From the NCBI GenBank assembly GCA_022828595.1, contig JAKGHH010000005.1:65591655-65655654 (forward strand): 64,000 nt of DNA, written 5' to 3'. Each line of letters opens with the position of its first letter. The first letter of the stretch is position 1. Both the position numbers and the translations under genes were made by a program. Below are positions 42,301-54,421 of the stretch, piece by piece. Origin of the DNA: Nelumbo lutea (Eukaryota > Streptophyta > Magnoliopsida > Proteales > Nelumbonaceae). The notes beneath the pieces are model-generated. The model saw only the letters and a program-made list of their open reading frames with translations. It made no database searches and was not told the origin of the DNA.

Positions 42301-43287
42301 AGTGTAGAACTGCAGATCTTATGGAAAGAACCAATGAAATTCTGGAGTTATTGCAATGATGTAATTTTTATTCCTAATAATTAGTAACGCAAACATCTTT
42401 GGGTTTCGTCAACAAAATCACAGTGAAAAGAAAACCCTAGATCCAAAGAGGAAGCAAGAAACAAACAGTCAACCAAGCACTAAAGTACCACAACAGGAAA
42501 GCAGAAATAATCAAAGAGCATAAATAACAAAACGTTAGAATAGTTAAACGATAAAGAAAGTAAACAGAAGATATTTTTAGTAGATACCGTCCTTTTTTGC
42601 CTGCTGAAGGTGGATTTTTAGTTAGAAATTCACTCTGTCTAAATTGTTCCAGATCACTATGTGTAAATGAAATATTACTTCACAACCACAAATCTTCTTA
42701 CGATAGGATACAATTTCTCATAAGTGAACTTTGAAAGGTTTCTAAATCTATCAGAAGCTAGCCTTGTTTCGCACTGCCAAACTAAAAAGTCTAGTTCAAA
42801 AAGAAGTAAAAGAATAAATGCCTAGCATTACTCCAAATGACAATGCCAAATCTTGCATTTTGCAAAGAAGCTAAAGAACTGGCCTGAAACATGCAATGTC
42901 GTATAACCCGGCATCACCAAAATTAAGGAAAGGCAAAAACAACCCAACATTAAGTAAAAAATAGAAATGTGAGTGATAGGAGAAGCACTGAGAAACTCAC
43001 TTATCCCGAAATTAAATACATGACATGTTAGAAAGAATAAACAACCGAATCATGCTTCAAAACAACAGATCGAACAGATCAGAGACACTAGGAGAAGTTG
43101 ATAAACAAAAAACCACTTACCTTACCCAAATACAAGAACATAAAAGGGTAAATTTAACAGAAAATTATAAAGAACAGAGTAAAGAGCCGGTGGAATTGTA
43201 GCAATGCCGCAAGAAACAGGGAGAAAGATTAAAGAAAAACAACAAGAATCCATTAAAGAAAATGGAAAACAAGAGACACCCACTTAC
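42301..43287. other. Leader intron sequence, nothing recognised
   Basis: AT-rich sequence without frames or repeats of note. Confidence 0.45.
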
Positions 43288-43680
43288 CTGTCAGTAGAAA
43301 ACGCCCATCATTGCGGCAAAGCACACGAATACCACCTTGAGCAAGCATGCAAAACCATCTTTCACAGCTGAAAACCCAAGTGAGAGCGGTGTAACTGTGC
43401 TTGCTACCCACACATTTCTGACAAAAACCGGAAACCAGATTCCAGAAACCACAACCCTTGCAGCTCAAAACAGGGAAAAGAAAACTTCCAGGAAATTGGA
43501 AGCCAAGCTACATACAGAATCTCTCTCTCTCCCTCTGTATCTGTATCTGTATCTGAGTTTGTTCTCGTGTATCATCAACTTTCGTTTATTCACTGCTTAA
43601 TCACAGACTAAAGCCTTTTCTTGAAAGAGCTTTCCTTGGATTTTCAATTTAATTATTCATACTAATTCTATATGGGAGAA
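43288..43680 (-). other. Probable non-coding first exon of the peptidase gene
   Basis: A strong donor (ACTGACAG then GTAAGTG, boundary 43288/43287) ends this exon. A TATAAAAT on the minus strand at about 43718-43711 predicts transcription starting near 43680. The leader has a GA-rich microsatellite with GATACA units (minus strand of 43518-43556). Three ATGs occur in it, at 43358, 43348 and 43311. It would be joined to 39573 across a 3.7 kb intron. The join is inferred without transcript evidence. Confidence 0.5.
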
Positions 43681-43710
43681 AGAAATTGTGTTTATTTGTT
43701 TATAAACATT

Positions 43711-43718
43711 ATTTTATA
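43711..43718 (-). promoter_or_regulatory. Candidate TATA box of the peptidase gene
   Basis: TATAAAAT on the minus strand, upstream of the GA-rich leader exon. Chosen because it fits the exon position; other AT-rich sites are nearby. Confidence 0.35.
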
Positions 43719-43719
43719 C

Positions 43720-45130
43720 ATTTTTATTTCGAGAACCCCACCAGTAAATTTTTTAACGATGCACGGATCCTTCCCTTTCCCTCTTCTCTCTCTCCGCTAA
43801 AGTAAATCTGATTTTACTCTCTCTCTCCTTCTTTTACTTTATCCGTCCTTCCACGTGATAGAATGTTAGAAACCTCCTTGACCACCTCAAATGGCTATTG
43901 TGCCCCCATTTCTAGTGTAATTAACTAAAATACCCTCTTTTCCCTATCTGGGGTCGTTAATATCTGTCAAATCCCTACTGAAAAGACAGACAAAGCCCTG
44001 TCTATTGATGTGTGCACTACCAAAAATGGGGCGTGCCCCAATCAAATGCCCCTCTGCTTACAAATAACTATCGTCACCCTCCAACCCCTCAATTGGTGGA
44101 GGAAGCATGGCTGCACATCAATGATCAATAAATCAAAAAGGGAAAAGGAGAATGAACCCATTTATTTTCCTAATCAAACAAAGTGCCATACTGGTCGATT
44201 CCACCGAGAATTGTATGAGTTTCATCAAAGAGGTAGAATAATGACGATGGGTCCCACATCCAAATTGATCTATTTGTCATTCATGATTCATGAAGCAAGT
44301 ATTTAGCAAAATTGATGGCACATTCTGTCAATAATAAATCAGATGTATATATAATAATAAATTCAGAAACAAGGATGGTCAACATCAAATGCTTGCATAA
44401 AGAGTGTACCCACACATTTAATGTTGCCTTGGATTCTTCCTTATTAAGGTATACAAATCAAAAGGGGCCCACCTCCCACTTGGGGTTTTATCAACCTCCA
44501 TATTATTGTTTTTAATTAGCCATTTATGAACATGGAGATGTAAAAGAATGCAGAGGAAGATCTGGAAGTTGCTTTCAGTTGTGACAACAAGTAATCAGAA
44601 TGGTGTTTGGAAATCGGAATGGCTAAAAATTTTAGCATTGGCATTTTCTCCTTTAATCAGCAACCCAACATCATAAATATCGTCACAATATTTGATGACC
44701 TGTTTGGTAAAAACAATGTCGAAGGGTTTTAAAGCGTCACTGTCATTTATTTTCCAATTATGATGTGCTCAGGATGCATGTGATAAGTCATTAGAATTAG
44801 TCTGGTATTTGCTGTTCAATATGCCATATTGCAGTATAGGCATGATATGGTAAAAACAATAGTTGAGATCGTCAGTGGGCGTCCCTCAAAAAACAGAGTA
44901 CAAGATTAAATTCACATTATAGCTAGCCCGTGCTTATACCGTTCGAACAGCCTCTGCAATTTTGCATTGGGAATGTCTTTCCATGACATAAAATACATAA
45001 CTACGAAGATATTCTCAATGCAAGGCCATAAAGACTATTAGAACAGGCCTTGCATTGACCCAACCCGAATTCAGACTCTCAAACTTAGTGGACCTCATGT
45101 GCACCCTCCTCAATCCCCGCACCTGAGTGT
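43720..45130. other. Intergenic spacer upstream of the peptidase gene
   Basis: CT-rich at 43776-43835. No gene was found; short frames at 44010-44515 have no domain. Confidence 0.45.
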
Positions 45131-45136
45131 TCCTGT

Positions 45137-45237
45137 AGACTCAGTTTGGAAGGAGTATAAATACAAATATGTTGAGTGCAAAATTATGTATTTATATTGT
45201 ATATATTTATATTTGCACTCCTTCCAAATTGAAGGGT
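45137..45237. mobile_element. Tourist-like MITE, family B copy 1
   Basis: Inverted ends CTCAGTTTGGAAGGAGTATA and GCACTCCTTCCAAATTGA surround an AT-rich centre, so nearly the whole element can fold back. The same family occurs at 48171, 49009 and 52677. A TAG lies on the left and TAA on the right, so the target duplication is imperfect. Confidence 0.8.
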
Positions 45238-45464
45238 AATGTGTAATATTTAATAATATAAAAATGATAAAAAAATAAGGATTTATTGTAGAGCCATTTA
45301 AGGAAAAGTACAAGCCGCTAGAATTGTCCATATTTTGAATTCTAATTATATATCTGTATAAAAATATTAATACATTCATCACTAAATAATGTTTGATACA
45401 AAAAATAAAATGACATTTATCTTGTCAAATTAGTTGTTTGTTTACATGAAATGACCCAAAAGAT

Positions 45465-45690
45465 AAAATGAGAAAAAATAGACTAAAATGGTTTGGACAC
45501 ATATAGAGAAGACAATCTCTACAAAACCATTAAGAACAAGTTATTTTGCTACAAGTTGGAGAGTCTAGAAAGACCCAAAAGGACATGAGTTGAAATAGTA
45601 AAAATTAAATTTACCGCCAATACTTCAATAATTGAAATGACACATGGTAGAATAGGATTTGTGTAGCCAACCCTGTATGTGGAAGTGAGA
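45465..45690 (+). mobile_element. RTE-type LINE fragment, C-terminal region
   Basis: The translation reads RKNRLKWFGHI, then after stops KTQKDMS, and ends in TRICVANP-like sequence. This matches the RLRWFGH, RPKKTW and HVADP landmarks at the end of plant RTE reverse transcriptases. It is heavily mutated. A second weaker piece may lie at 45895-45985. Confidence 0.55.
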
Positions 45691-46514
45691 GTGACTTCAG
45701 GAATTCAGGGAGTGTTGAACTCCTAGGGTTGTCTATACAAGTCTATTCCCATTTAGAAGAGTCCATGCAATACTAAGTCTAAAACGGATAGGGTCAGAAA
45801 TGAATTTATTCAAGGGAACCCGGGAATAGATCCTATAATAAAAGATAGTAGATCAAGATAGTCTGATCACATGGATAGACAAAACCTATAAGATAGTAGA
45901 TCTGCATACATTTGTTGCAAGTCGAAAGGGCTAAAAGGGTTAGGATAGACCAAAAATGACATGGATGGAAGTGTAGAAATTGTTTAAGTGCTCTCAATTT
46001 AACAATGGACATTGCAATAAAAACAAATTGGTGAAATAAGCATTTCCATTGTTGATTTTGATGAAATGAGGATTACCCAGCATGACTCCCCCTAGCTTCC
46101 TCCAATTCTTTTACATGACCAATTCATACATTGGAAACACCACACATCACAGTTCTGCCAAACACCTTTCTAGATTGACAAAAGAACTTCTAGTCTTATA
46201 TCATAGAAGGTGAAGAAAAACCAAATCAATCCCAACTTCTTTCGAAAAACTGAATAAAAACGCACAGGAGAAAAAAGGGTTCTTTGCTTGAACAAACAAT
46301 AAACATTCTACGATATATAGCCACACTCTGGTAGCTCTGTCCTTCATGCATGTCATCTATAATGATATCGAACAGGCAATGGAACTACCCACCCAAAAGA
46401 GAAATAGTAAAGCGTGTACCTCTTCCAGGTTCAAAGAAAATATTGATACGGTTCTGTATCAATTTTCATGTATCGCTCAATTCAAAGGAATTATACTCCC
46501 TGATTCAAAGAAAA

Positions 46515-46740
46515 TATTTTTGGGAAGTTATTTATCTGGATAAATGTTTTGTAGGAAATACTTGAAATATTTATCAGGGTAAATGCATTTATTCATATTC
46601 TTTTATTTTGCCGATAAATAAGATAATGACTGTTTTAGCCATAAAAAATTATTATTAAAATGAGCAATTTTGTCCCGTTCAATTATTGGCAACTTTTCCC
46701 TAGGTAATAAAGTTACTTATCCACGTAGGAGATGAGTATC
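46515..46740 (+). repeat. Non-autonomous dispersed repeat, family C copy 1
   Basis: About 225 bp are homologous, in opposite orientation, to 53030-53260. Shared blocks include GGTAAATGCATTTA, TTAGCCATAAAAA-like and CAATTATTGGCA-like sequence. The class is undetermined. Confidence 0.6.
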
Positions 46741-46744
46741 ACCG

Positions 46745-47860
46745 GTAAGCCTTCATCTTAAGCTTCTAGGACTATAGGCATAGACTATACTACATATATA
46801 TGCTGCAATGGTAAAATGACTGGTTTCTTTGGTTAAAATAATTTCTAAGGGTCCACCTCAAATTTGAGGGAATGGCCATTCCCTCCCCCTCCCTTAGGAA
46901 TGAGATACTCTTTCAACTTATTTTAATTTTAATTATGATTCTCATCTGAACCAAACAAGTTATAGGAATAGACCATACCAATTCTGATTCTAATGAATTT
47001 TGATTCTGATTTCAGCTACAAATCAAATAGACTTTAAAAGAAAGAAAAAAAAAACAATTGATTCATTTCTGACTCAAATTGCAATTTCACTTAGCTTATG
47101 ATAGATATATATAGATAGATACTACAAAGTATTTTGGAAATGATACTAACTTGAGAACATGTAACTATGTAAGAGAACAATGATGTTTCACAATAATTTT
47201 ATAATTCTTGTATACAATTAAAAACAAAATGAAATAAGTGGATTTATTTGCTTACTTTTTTAAATTTCAAGAGTCATAGTAACATGTATGTTGGGTACCT
47301 GCAAATCAAGTGCAGATTTGGACATAACCCTAACAGGTCTGAGACGTAAAGAATCCAATTACAGAATTTAATGTTTGGTGGACCCAAACCCTGCAAGTGG
47401 GGTCAGGTATGTGGGTAAATAGGTATCTCTCATCTCAGAGAAGAAATAAAATAAAATAAAGCACCCAGAGTCAACTAAAGAAACACTTACGATATGGACA
47501 GCTATTCTTAGCCCTAGCCTTATTTCTTCTCTTTTAAATTTTGAATCCCTCTTAAGCATTGTTATAGGCACTCTTGAGAAGAGAATGAAGAGATTGAAGG
47601 TGGGACCCAAACAGAAGTCAGTTGGTCAGTGTTAGTAGAGACTCTAGGGTGGGCCCTGGGGACAACGCAGAGTGCACGTGAGGCCACTGGCCATGTCATG
47701 AAGAGCCTCCGGTTGTGCGTAGGGGCCAACCCTGTGCTTCAACTTTGGGAATGATGTCGATGGACTAGCTGGACTGTGACATTCAGTAGGTGGTTTAGGT
47801 TGTTGGCCTCGTAATGAAATAAAATCAGTCCTCACAAGATTGCGCCTCACAACCTCCCAT
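46745..47860. other. Intergenic spacer
   Basis: No gene or element was recognised. Confidence 0.45.
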
Positions 47861-47864
47861 AGCA

Positions 47865-48010
47865 CATCCTATTGTGTATTGAGAATATCTTCCGATGATA
47901 TATCAGAAATGATGATATCATCATTTAGAGACATTCTCAATACCGGCAGGGATGTGATGTGGGATGTCGTGAGATACAGTATTGTGGGGAACTGATTTGA
48001 ACTCCCTTCT
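47865..48010. mobile_element. Diverged copy of Mutator-like foldback element
   Basis: It shares GTATTGAGAA, the palindrome ATGATGATATCATCAT, GGATGT..GTGGGA and CTGATTTGAACTCC with the better preserved element at 49993-50142. The left end is eroded and no target duplication is clear. Confidence 0.55.
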
Positions 48011-48170
48011 AATACATTTGGTCATGCCTCTAATTAAAAGTATTAAACTACTTGATATCTAATCTAAGTATCAGTGCTTATAATTACATGTTTAATAAAT
48101 CAAACAACCCCTTAAGTTTTAAAACTTTCAGACTTTAATCCCACTTTAGGTATATGCTGTTTGGACTTAA

Positions 48171-48262
48171 GATTCAGTTTGGAAGGAGTACAAATATAAA
48201 TATAAACAGTATAAGATTTTGTACTCTATAAAATTGCATTTATACTCCTTCCAAACTGAGCC
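48171..48262. mobile_element. Tourist-like MITE, family B copy 2 (best preserved)
   Basis: 92 bp flanked by TAA on both sides (48168-48170, 48263-48265). The ends are GATTCAGTTTGGAAGGAGTA and TACTCCTTCCAAACTGAGCC. A 3-bp TAA/TTA duplication is typical of PIF/Harbinger-derived Tourist elements. Confidence 0.87.
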
Positions 48263-48584
48263 TAATGAAAAAAAAATGAAGCTTCTTTTTCTAAAATATA
48301 TGATTAGAATTCAACATCAAGACCGAATTTTCAAACGAAAAATAAACGTGGCCTATCATTGACTTATCTTTTACCAAAAAAAGTATATCAGTGACGTATA
48401 AGGTTGGACCATTCAACCCATCAGCCGTATTTAAATGTTGGCCTATTTTTTCTTAAATATGTTGATAGACAAAAAACCATTACCTTTAGTTGAAACAAAA
48501 TATTGACCCAACTAGTTGAATTGGTGAATCATTCAACTCATTCACAAGCCACAATTCAAAAAATTTGGGTGGAAATAATTTGAT

Positions 48585-48700
48585 GATGGATATAACCCTA
48601 AATAAAATAGATTGATAAAACAAGATTCATGTAGCCGATCCGATGTAATTGGGATAAGGTTTAGATGATGATAATAATGATGTTAGAGATATTTTAAAAA
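48585..48700 (+). mobile_element. RTE-type LINE 3' end with GAT repeat tail
   Basis: The end reads RIDKTRFM-like, then CCGATCCGATGTAATTGGGA and TAAGG, followed by GATGATGATAATAATGATG. This is the usual plant RTE terminus with its trinucleotide tail. Confidence 0.55.
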
Positions 48701-49008
48701 TAAAAGAAAAAAGAAAAAAAAGAGAGCCTCAAATATCAAAGAAAATTCAAGAGAGAGAAATGACGGCAATGAGTGATGGCCATTGTAGCAAGGATCGCAG
48801 CCCTCTCTCCTTATCTCTCTTCTTTTTCTTTTCCTACTTTTCTCTTTTTATTTCTCGTGAAGCTTGTAGTTTAACCAAAATATTTCCAATTTGTTAGTCC
48901 CTCCAAACTTTGTTTTGAAAAAATTAGGAAAGAAAAACCTTATACTTCACGATTCTAACACTTAGCCCCCACTATTAGCATTCCTTTAATTCCACAAACA
49001 GATTCTTA

Positions 49009-49125
49009 GGCTTAGTTTGAAAGGAGTATAAATACAAATATATAGAGTGCAAAACTTTATATTTTATATTATTTTATATGTATTTATACTATATATTTAT
49101 GTTTGTATTCTTTTCAAAAAGAGAC
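49009..49125. mobile_element. Tourist-like MITE, family B copy 3
   Basis: The left end GGCTTAGTTTGAAAGGAGTA follows a TTA. The right end (TGTATTCTTTTCAAA) is diverged. The interior matches the other copies (AATACAAATATATAGAGTGC). Confidence 0.72.
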
Positions 49126-49859
49126 ATATGTAATTGTTACATGCAGGATTAAACATTTTTAAAATCCCAAAATACCCTTATGTTATTTTATGAGACTATT
49201 TTGCTCTTTCAACTTAGTTCTTTCTCTTATCCAAAATCTCATCTTCGGCAGCAGGGGTTTGAAAACACAATAGTCCATGCTTTAGTATGCTTACTTCAGT
49301 TTATTGAGTCTAAGATGGACAATTTAATAATTTTACCTTCACAGTCAACCAGCCCGTTAATGAAATAGGGGAAAAAATAAACCACAAATGGCAATGTCGT
49401 AGTTAAAGAAAAATTTATGTCCAAAGTACATCAATAGCAAGTATGCGAATGCGAGTAAGAATCTCAAGAAAGGGACCGGGGGGGATTGACATGACAAGAC
49501 ATGAACTTTTGCAAGGGGACCCACGCTCGTGCCCATGGGATCCAGAAACGGCCTCGGCGTCTTGCTTGCAGTTAGTCTGCTGCTGTTACAAAACAACAGA
49601 ACTCAGCCGAAAGACAAATGGAGCTTTATGGGGCCATCATCTCAAGTTCGTGGTAGTTGTTCTGTGATGTTTCCAGCGTTCACCATTCAGTTGGTTTGAC
49701 TGAAGAACAGCTTCAGGTTTACAAATTTACCTACATAACGGGCCATAAAGGAAAACCATTTCCCAAGAACCGTTTCTTTGCGTCTCACTCTTTTTATTTC
49801 ATCTCTTTTTCTTGGGAATCATTTGGTCAGTGTTATTCAAATTAGGGTCAACAACTCAA

Positions 49860-49906
49860 CATTGATGTTGATGTTGATTTTGATGTTGATGTTGATGTTG
49901 GGTAAA
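49860..49906. repeat. GATGTT hexanucleotide microsatellite
   Basis: About seven GATGTT units with one GATTTT interruption. Confidence 0.9.
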
Positions 49907-49992
49907 TAGTGAATTCAACTCTCAACTCAAGTTATTAGGCTCTATTCATTTGCCGGTATTTTAACGGATAAATTTGGTCAATCAGGTAATTG

Positions 49993-50142
49993 GAGTTCAA
50001 ATCAGCCCACGGTACATCTCCGTCGTGTATTGAGAACATCTCTTGATAGATGATGATATCATCATTCCAGATATTATCATCGGAAGATGTTACTAATACA
50101 TGGCGGGATGTATTGTGGGACGTTGTGGGGGCTGATTTGGTC
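49993..50142. mobile_element. Mutator-like foldback MITE
   Basis: The element is bracketed by a perfect direct repeat TCAGGTAATTG (49982-49992 and 50143-50153). Its ends are inverted: GAGTTCAAATCAGCCC and GGGGCTGATTTGGTC. A perfect 16-bp palindrome ATGATGATATCATCAT lies inside. A 9-11 bp duplication points to Mutator-type transposition. Confidence 0.75.
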
Positions 50143-50153
50143 TCAGGTAATTG

Positions 50154-52670
50154 ACCATGATTCTCTCGTTCATATGTTATTATACTGGTCCCATTATAAG
50201 TAAAAGTTTTGAATTTTTGGCCTAAAAAACATTCAGGCAATCCATTCCTTTTCACATTTAAGGCCAAAAAACATTAACTTGATCAGCGATCCACTGACCC
50301 AAATGATAAAACTGTCAAACCATTCAACCTAAATAACGGTTTTTTAACTGTTTTTTATTTTAATTTTTTTATTTTCTAATTTGAAATGAACTATCCATTC
50401 AAATAAGACAGTAGAACTACCAATTCAAAAACTGATGGTCAAAATGGTTCCAGTTCCCAGTCAGTTTTCAAAACATTGTTTTTGCATAGAAAACATTTGC
50501 CCAATAAACTCACTTATAATCATAAGTAAAAACGAATGGAGATTAGTGAGTGTCAGAGTCTCTTACCACATACTGGTATTGATACCGTTTGAAATAAATC
50601 AATCTAATGGTTAAAATTAAAAGGGATGTATATGTATGTGGTGGGTCTTTTCAATTTTTCATTGAATGCTGCTCCATAAACAAAGAGATAGAGATAAAAA
50701 GCGGAGTTTGTCCTTCCAAAGCATAACAGTCCACGCCTGCGTTTGTGGGAGAACACAACAGATGACTGTAGTAATGATACCTTTTTATCTCAACTCGTGC
50801 TAACAGAATTCGAGATCAGAAACTCCCAATCCAACTGTCTAGTAGTATAAAAAATAGAAACTATATAATTTATGGGAGTCTAAATTGACTGAAGACAAAA
50901 TCATAAACACTGAGCTCGAGCTGGAGAACCTATCACAAGTGAGCATACCAGTGTTCAACTCATGATAGATTGTACAGCACGGCATGCATGATTTTGTCAT
51001 GAGTCTATCTATTCCCAATTTATGGAACATGATATTAAATAATCAAATGAAAATATGTTCTTTAGATCTTAAATTCAAGAACATGTTTTCAATTTGTGTT
51101 TTGAAAACAAGAAAACACATATATAATCAAGAACATGATTTCTGTATTTTTTTTTTCTTTTAAGAACCAATTTGCTTTTAAACCAATTGGTTTTGTTTTG
51201 TTTTGAAACTCACAACAACAAATAAATAAAGAAACAATTTATATTGGAGAACACCATCATGGCAACAGGGTAGTAGCTAAACTACCAGCCAAACTCAGAC
51301 CTGATTCCCCCCTAACAAAAGGCCCATTGATAGGATAAAGGTTGGAATAAATCGGACATGGGGCTATTTGGAGATTTAAATTTTGAATAAAGAAGAAGAC
51401 AAAGAAAAAAAGGAGAGAAATGTGTTTAGATATGCTGAGAAAAACATTAAGCGTGTGTTTGAAATCGTGGACATTTATCGAATAAACACCGGTACATATA
51501 TGCCACTTCATTATTTCTCCCATTATGTAAATCTGTACACAGAGGGACTTGTAAAAGTAGACTTTCCTTTATATGACACCTAAGTATTAAAAACAAATTC
51601 ATCATTGCTTTTTTTTAGTTTTTTCAAGCAAATCAAATACGAAATATTTAGTTAATAAACATTCACGATTCCAAACACATACTAAATATGAGATTTTGGT
51701 TCAAACCTCCATAGCGTAGAACCTGAAACATTTACATTTGAGATGAGCTTGAGAAGATTGATGCAAGTAGAATCAACTTGAGGCCGGGGGATGAACGAAA
51801 AATCAGAAACATGAAATGGGATAATGGGAATATGTAAGAAACATATATAGTATTCCATGTAAGCAAGAACAGTAAGGGATCAAATTGCTTGATTATTTTA
51901 GAGATGGGGTGGACAAATTTGTACTCTTGTTTGGCTTGGTGATTTGTGATTTGTGATTCAAATAAATAAATATAATAACAAAAACTGGAGGAAGATGCCG
52001 AAGTATATATATAGAGAACAGAGCGCCATGATTTCCTGGTACGGCAAATCAGAAACGACAATGTTAAGCTTAACCTCTTGCGAACTTTTATGTGCTGGCA
52101 TATTGGTTTTAATACTGCATTCGTTGTCGTCTGGGTCTCCTCATGCCTCGTTTGGCTCAAGCTGCGGGCCGTGTGCTTTGTACTATTGTGATTGTGGGTT
52201 ACATTTTTTCTTCAAAAAAAAAAAAAAAACGAAACAGAGCAGACAATCTTTTGGCTCAAGTGTATGAAATGAAACAGAAGTAAAAATGGGTTCAGAATTG
52301 AGAATTCAGATTTTTGCCACTAGCCAAACGCTGAATGGGTTGATTGTCACGAGGTTAACAGTCCAAGATTTTGATTTTGGAAGTAGGATAGCGATTTAAT
52401 AAGGGCCCCTCACACGAGGGGGGAAGGGGGAAGGGAGCTTTCTGACAGAGAAGAATGGAATCTACTTCATACCTACTAGATTCCCGTCAGCTGTCACCAA
52501 TCAACCGGTGAATATTTCTCCCTCGTGCAGGGAACTTCTTATCTCTGCAATTTTATTTGTATTTATAAATAAAAATATTGTAAATCTTGGTCCATTTTTA
52601 CTGCAGTTCTTATTTTACTGTTTCAGGTTTCATTTTACTCCATCTGTGCTATAAATACAAATAAAAAAAC
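50154..52670. other. Intergenic spacer
   Basis: No supported gene. A 142-codon minus-strand frame (52160-51732) has no recognisable domain. Short frames near 51257-51583 are likewise unsupported. Confidence 0.45.
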
Positions 52671-52676
52671 TCTTAA

Positions 52677-52791
52677 TGCTCACTTTGAAAGAGTATAAAT
52701 ATAAATATGTAGAGTGCAAAATCTTGTATTTTATATGCATTTGCACTGTACAGTATACATATTTGTATTTGTACTCCTTCTAAATTGACCA
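52677..52791. mobile_element. Tourist-like MITE, family B copy 4
   Basis: 115 bp flanked by TAA on both sides (52674-52676, 52792-52794). Ends TGCTCACTTTGAAAGAGTAT and GTACTCCTTCTAAATTGACC are inverted. The interior matches the other family B copies. Confidence 0.83.
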
Positions 52792-53029
52792 TAAAAAATG
52801 ATTTTGCTCTCTTATAACGTGAACTTTGTTTTAATTTCCACTATTGAATTGTTTTGTATATGACAAGAAAAATGAAGGTTTTTAAGAAGTGATAGCTGAG
52901 ATACTTGGTTTCCAAGGTGGTGTTCTTTTTTTTATTTTTTGAGAGGGGGAAAATTGGTCAATAGGATTTTGATTCCCCAAGAAATCCATTCTCTTTTATC
53001 AAATTTATGTAGAGATCAGGGAAAATTTA

Positions 53030-53260
53030 TTTTCTCGCCATCTTCTAGGTGGTGAATAACTTTTCCACCTACTGCCAACACTTGAATGGGAAAAAAATGT
53101 TTTTAATAATAGATTTTTATGGTTAAAATGGCCATTGCCGTATTTACATGAGAAATAAAGAATATGAGTAAATGCATTTACCCGGGTAAGTCTTTCTTAG
53201 ATGATACTTAACTGGATAAGTGCATTTACCTGATTAAATAACTTAACGAAAAACAAACGG
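53030..53260 (-). repeat. Non-autonomous dispersed repeat, family C copy 2
   Basis: The reverse complement matches 46515-46740 along most of its length, with a common TAAATGCATTTA centre. It is interrupted by small indels. Confidence 0.6.
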
Positions 53261-54170
53261 GGCCCAAACATTTTATTCTTTTTTGGGTGAAAACTTTGTA
53301 TTCACTTCATGGGGAAACAAACATAACCTAATGAAAAACGCTAATCACATAGTGTGTGTCTGTGTGTGTTTTACTTGTAACTCTCTTTCTTAGTTTCTTA
53401 AGGGTGTCAAATATGTTGAGTCAACATAACTTTTGGTTGGTATGCAAGATAGACATAAGAGAAAGGGAAATTTTGGATTTTAATTCAACTAAAGGCCTCT
53501 ACCCCCAAAAAAGAGAGACTGGCTTATTGGAGTCCACTTGTACCCATCATTTATTTAACTCAATAGACGCTTTCTATTGGTTAAATTTGCTCGTAATGTG
53601 TCTTAATCAGGGGTAATCATGTCAAAGCGACCATACATTTATCAGAGCCGTAAATGGATACCCAATTACCTGGACATCCTGCATACCCAGCCCGGATCCA
53701 ATTGGTGGATACATTACATTGTAATAAACATCACACAAGCAAAGATAAAAAATAATCAACAGGCCCGATATCCTCAAGTGGGTATTGGTGCATATCATTG
53801 GTTTTTTTATTTTTTATTTAACTCTGTTGGTATTAGTAGGTATTAGAAGGTCCACCTAATATTTTAAAGTTTTAAATGTTTCAAAATCTTTCGTATCGGT
53901 GTATTTATACATATTTGAAATTTTGAATACACGGATATGAATTTTCAATATTTTAATCCTTGCATACAAGTGTAACGAATTTCAAAATAAAAAATAAAGC
54001 TCCATTTGGATCAACTTTTGTTTTTTAAGATTTGTGTTGGGAAAAATAAATTTAAACCAAAAAGTATTTTGAGCATTTAGTAAGAGTTTCTTTTGAAAAC
54101 ATTACAATCTGAAGCTAAAACATTTTTAAGTCCCAGAGCCCAAATCCTGAACTTTATCCTAACACAACAT
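53261..54170. other. Intergenic spacer
   Basis: No gene was recognised. Short TG-rich run near 53352-53370. Confidence 0.45.
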
Positions 54171-54173
54171 TAA

Positions 54174-54418
54174 GGCTATGTGTGGTTGCAGTGTAAATTC
54201 ATTTGAACTGATTCAAAACTATGGTAGTGTAAATGATTTGGTTGCAAGTTTTGATTTATTTTTGTTTCAAGTTTTACCTTACTTTGTTTGGTTGCATTAA
54301 AAATAAAGTAAAATAAAATGTAAAGCAGAATAAAGTAAAACCCAAAACAAAAATTAAACCAAAGTATGCATTTTTTTTCACTAATGTAAATAAAATTGCA
54401 CTGCAACCAAACACGACA
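54174..54418. mobile_element. Tourist-like MITE, family D copy 1
   Basis: 245 bp flanked by TAA (54171-54173 and 54419-54421). The ends GGCTATGTGTGGTTGCAGTG and CACTGCAACCAAACACGACA are inverted (three to four mismatches). The interior is AT-rich with AAAATAAAGTAAA motifs and has no coding capacity. Confidence 0.82.
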
Positions 54419-54421
54419 TAA

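Noticed and set aside
43253..43468. 71-codon Cys-rich frame in the peptidase leader exon
   Set aside because: It begins with TTG rather than ATG and runs into the predicted intron. Only the shorter ATG frames in the leader are considered.
51732..52160. 142-codon minus-strand frame
   Set aside because: Ser/Ile/Tyr-rich translation without domain or homologue that I recognise; AT-rich spacer can produce such frames by chance.
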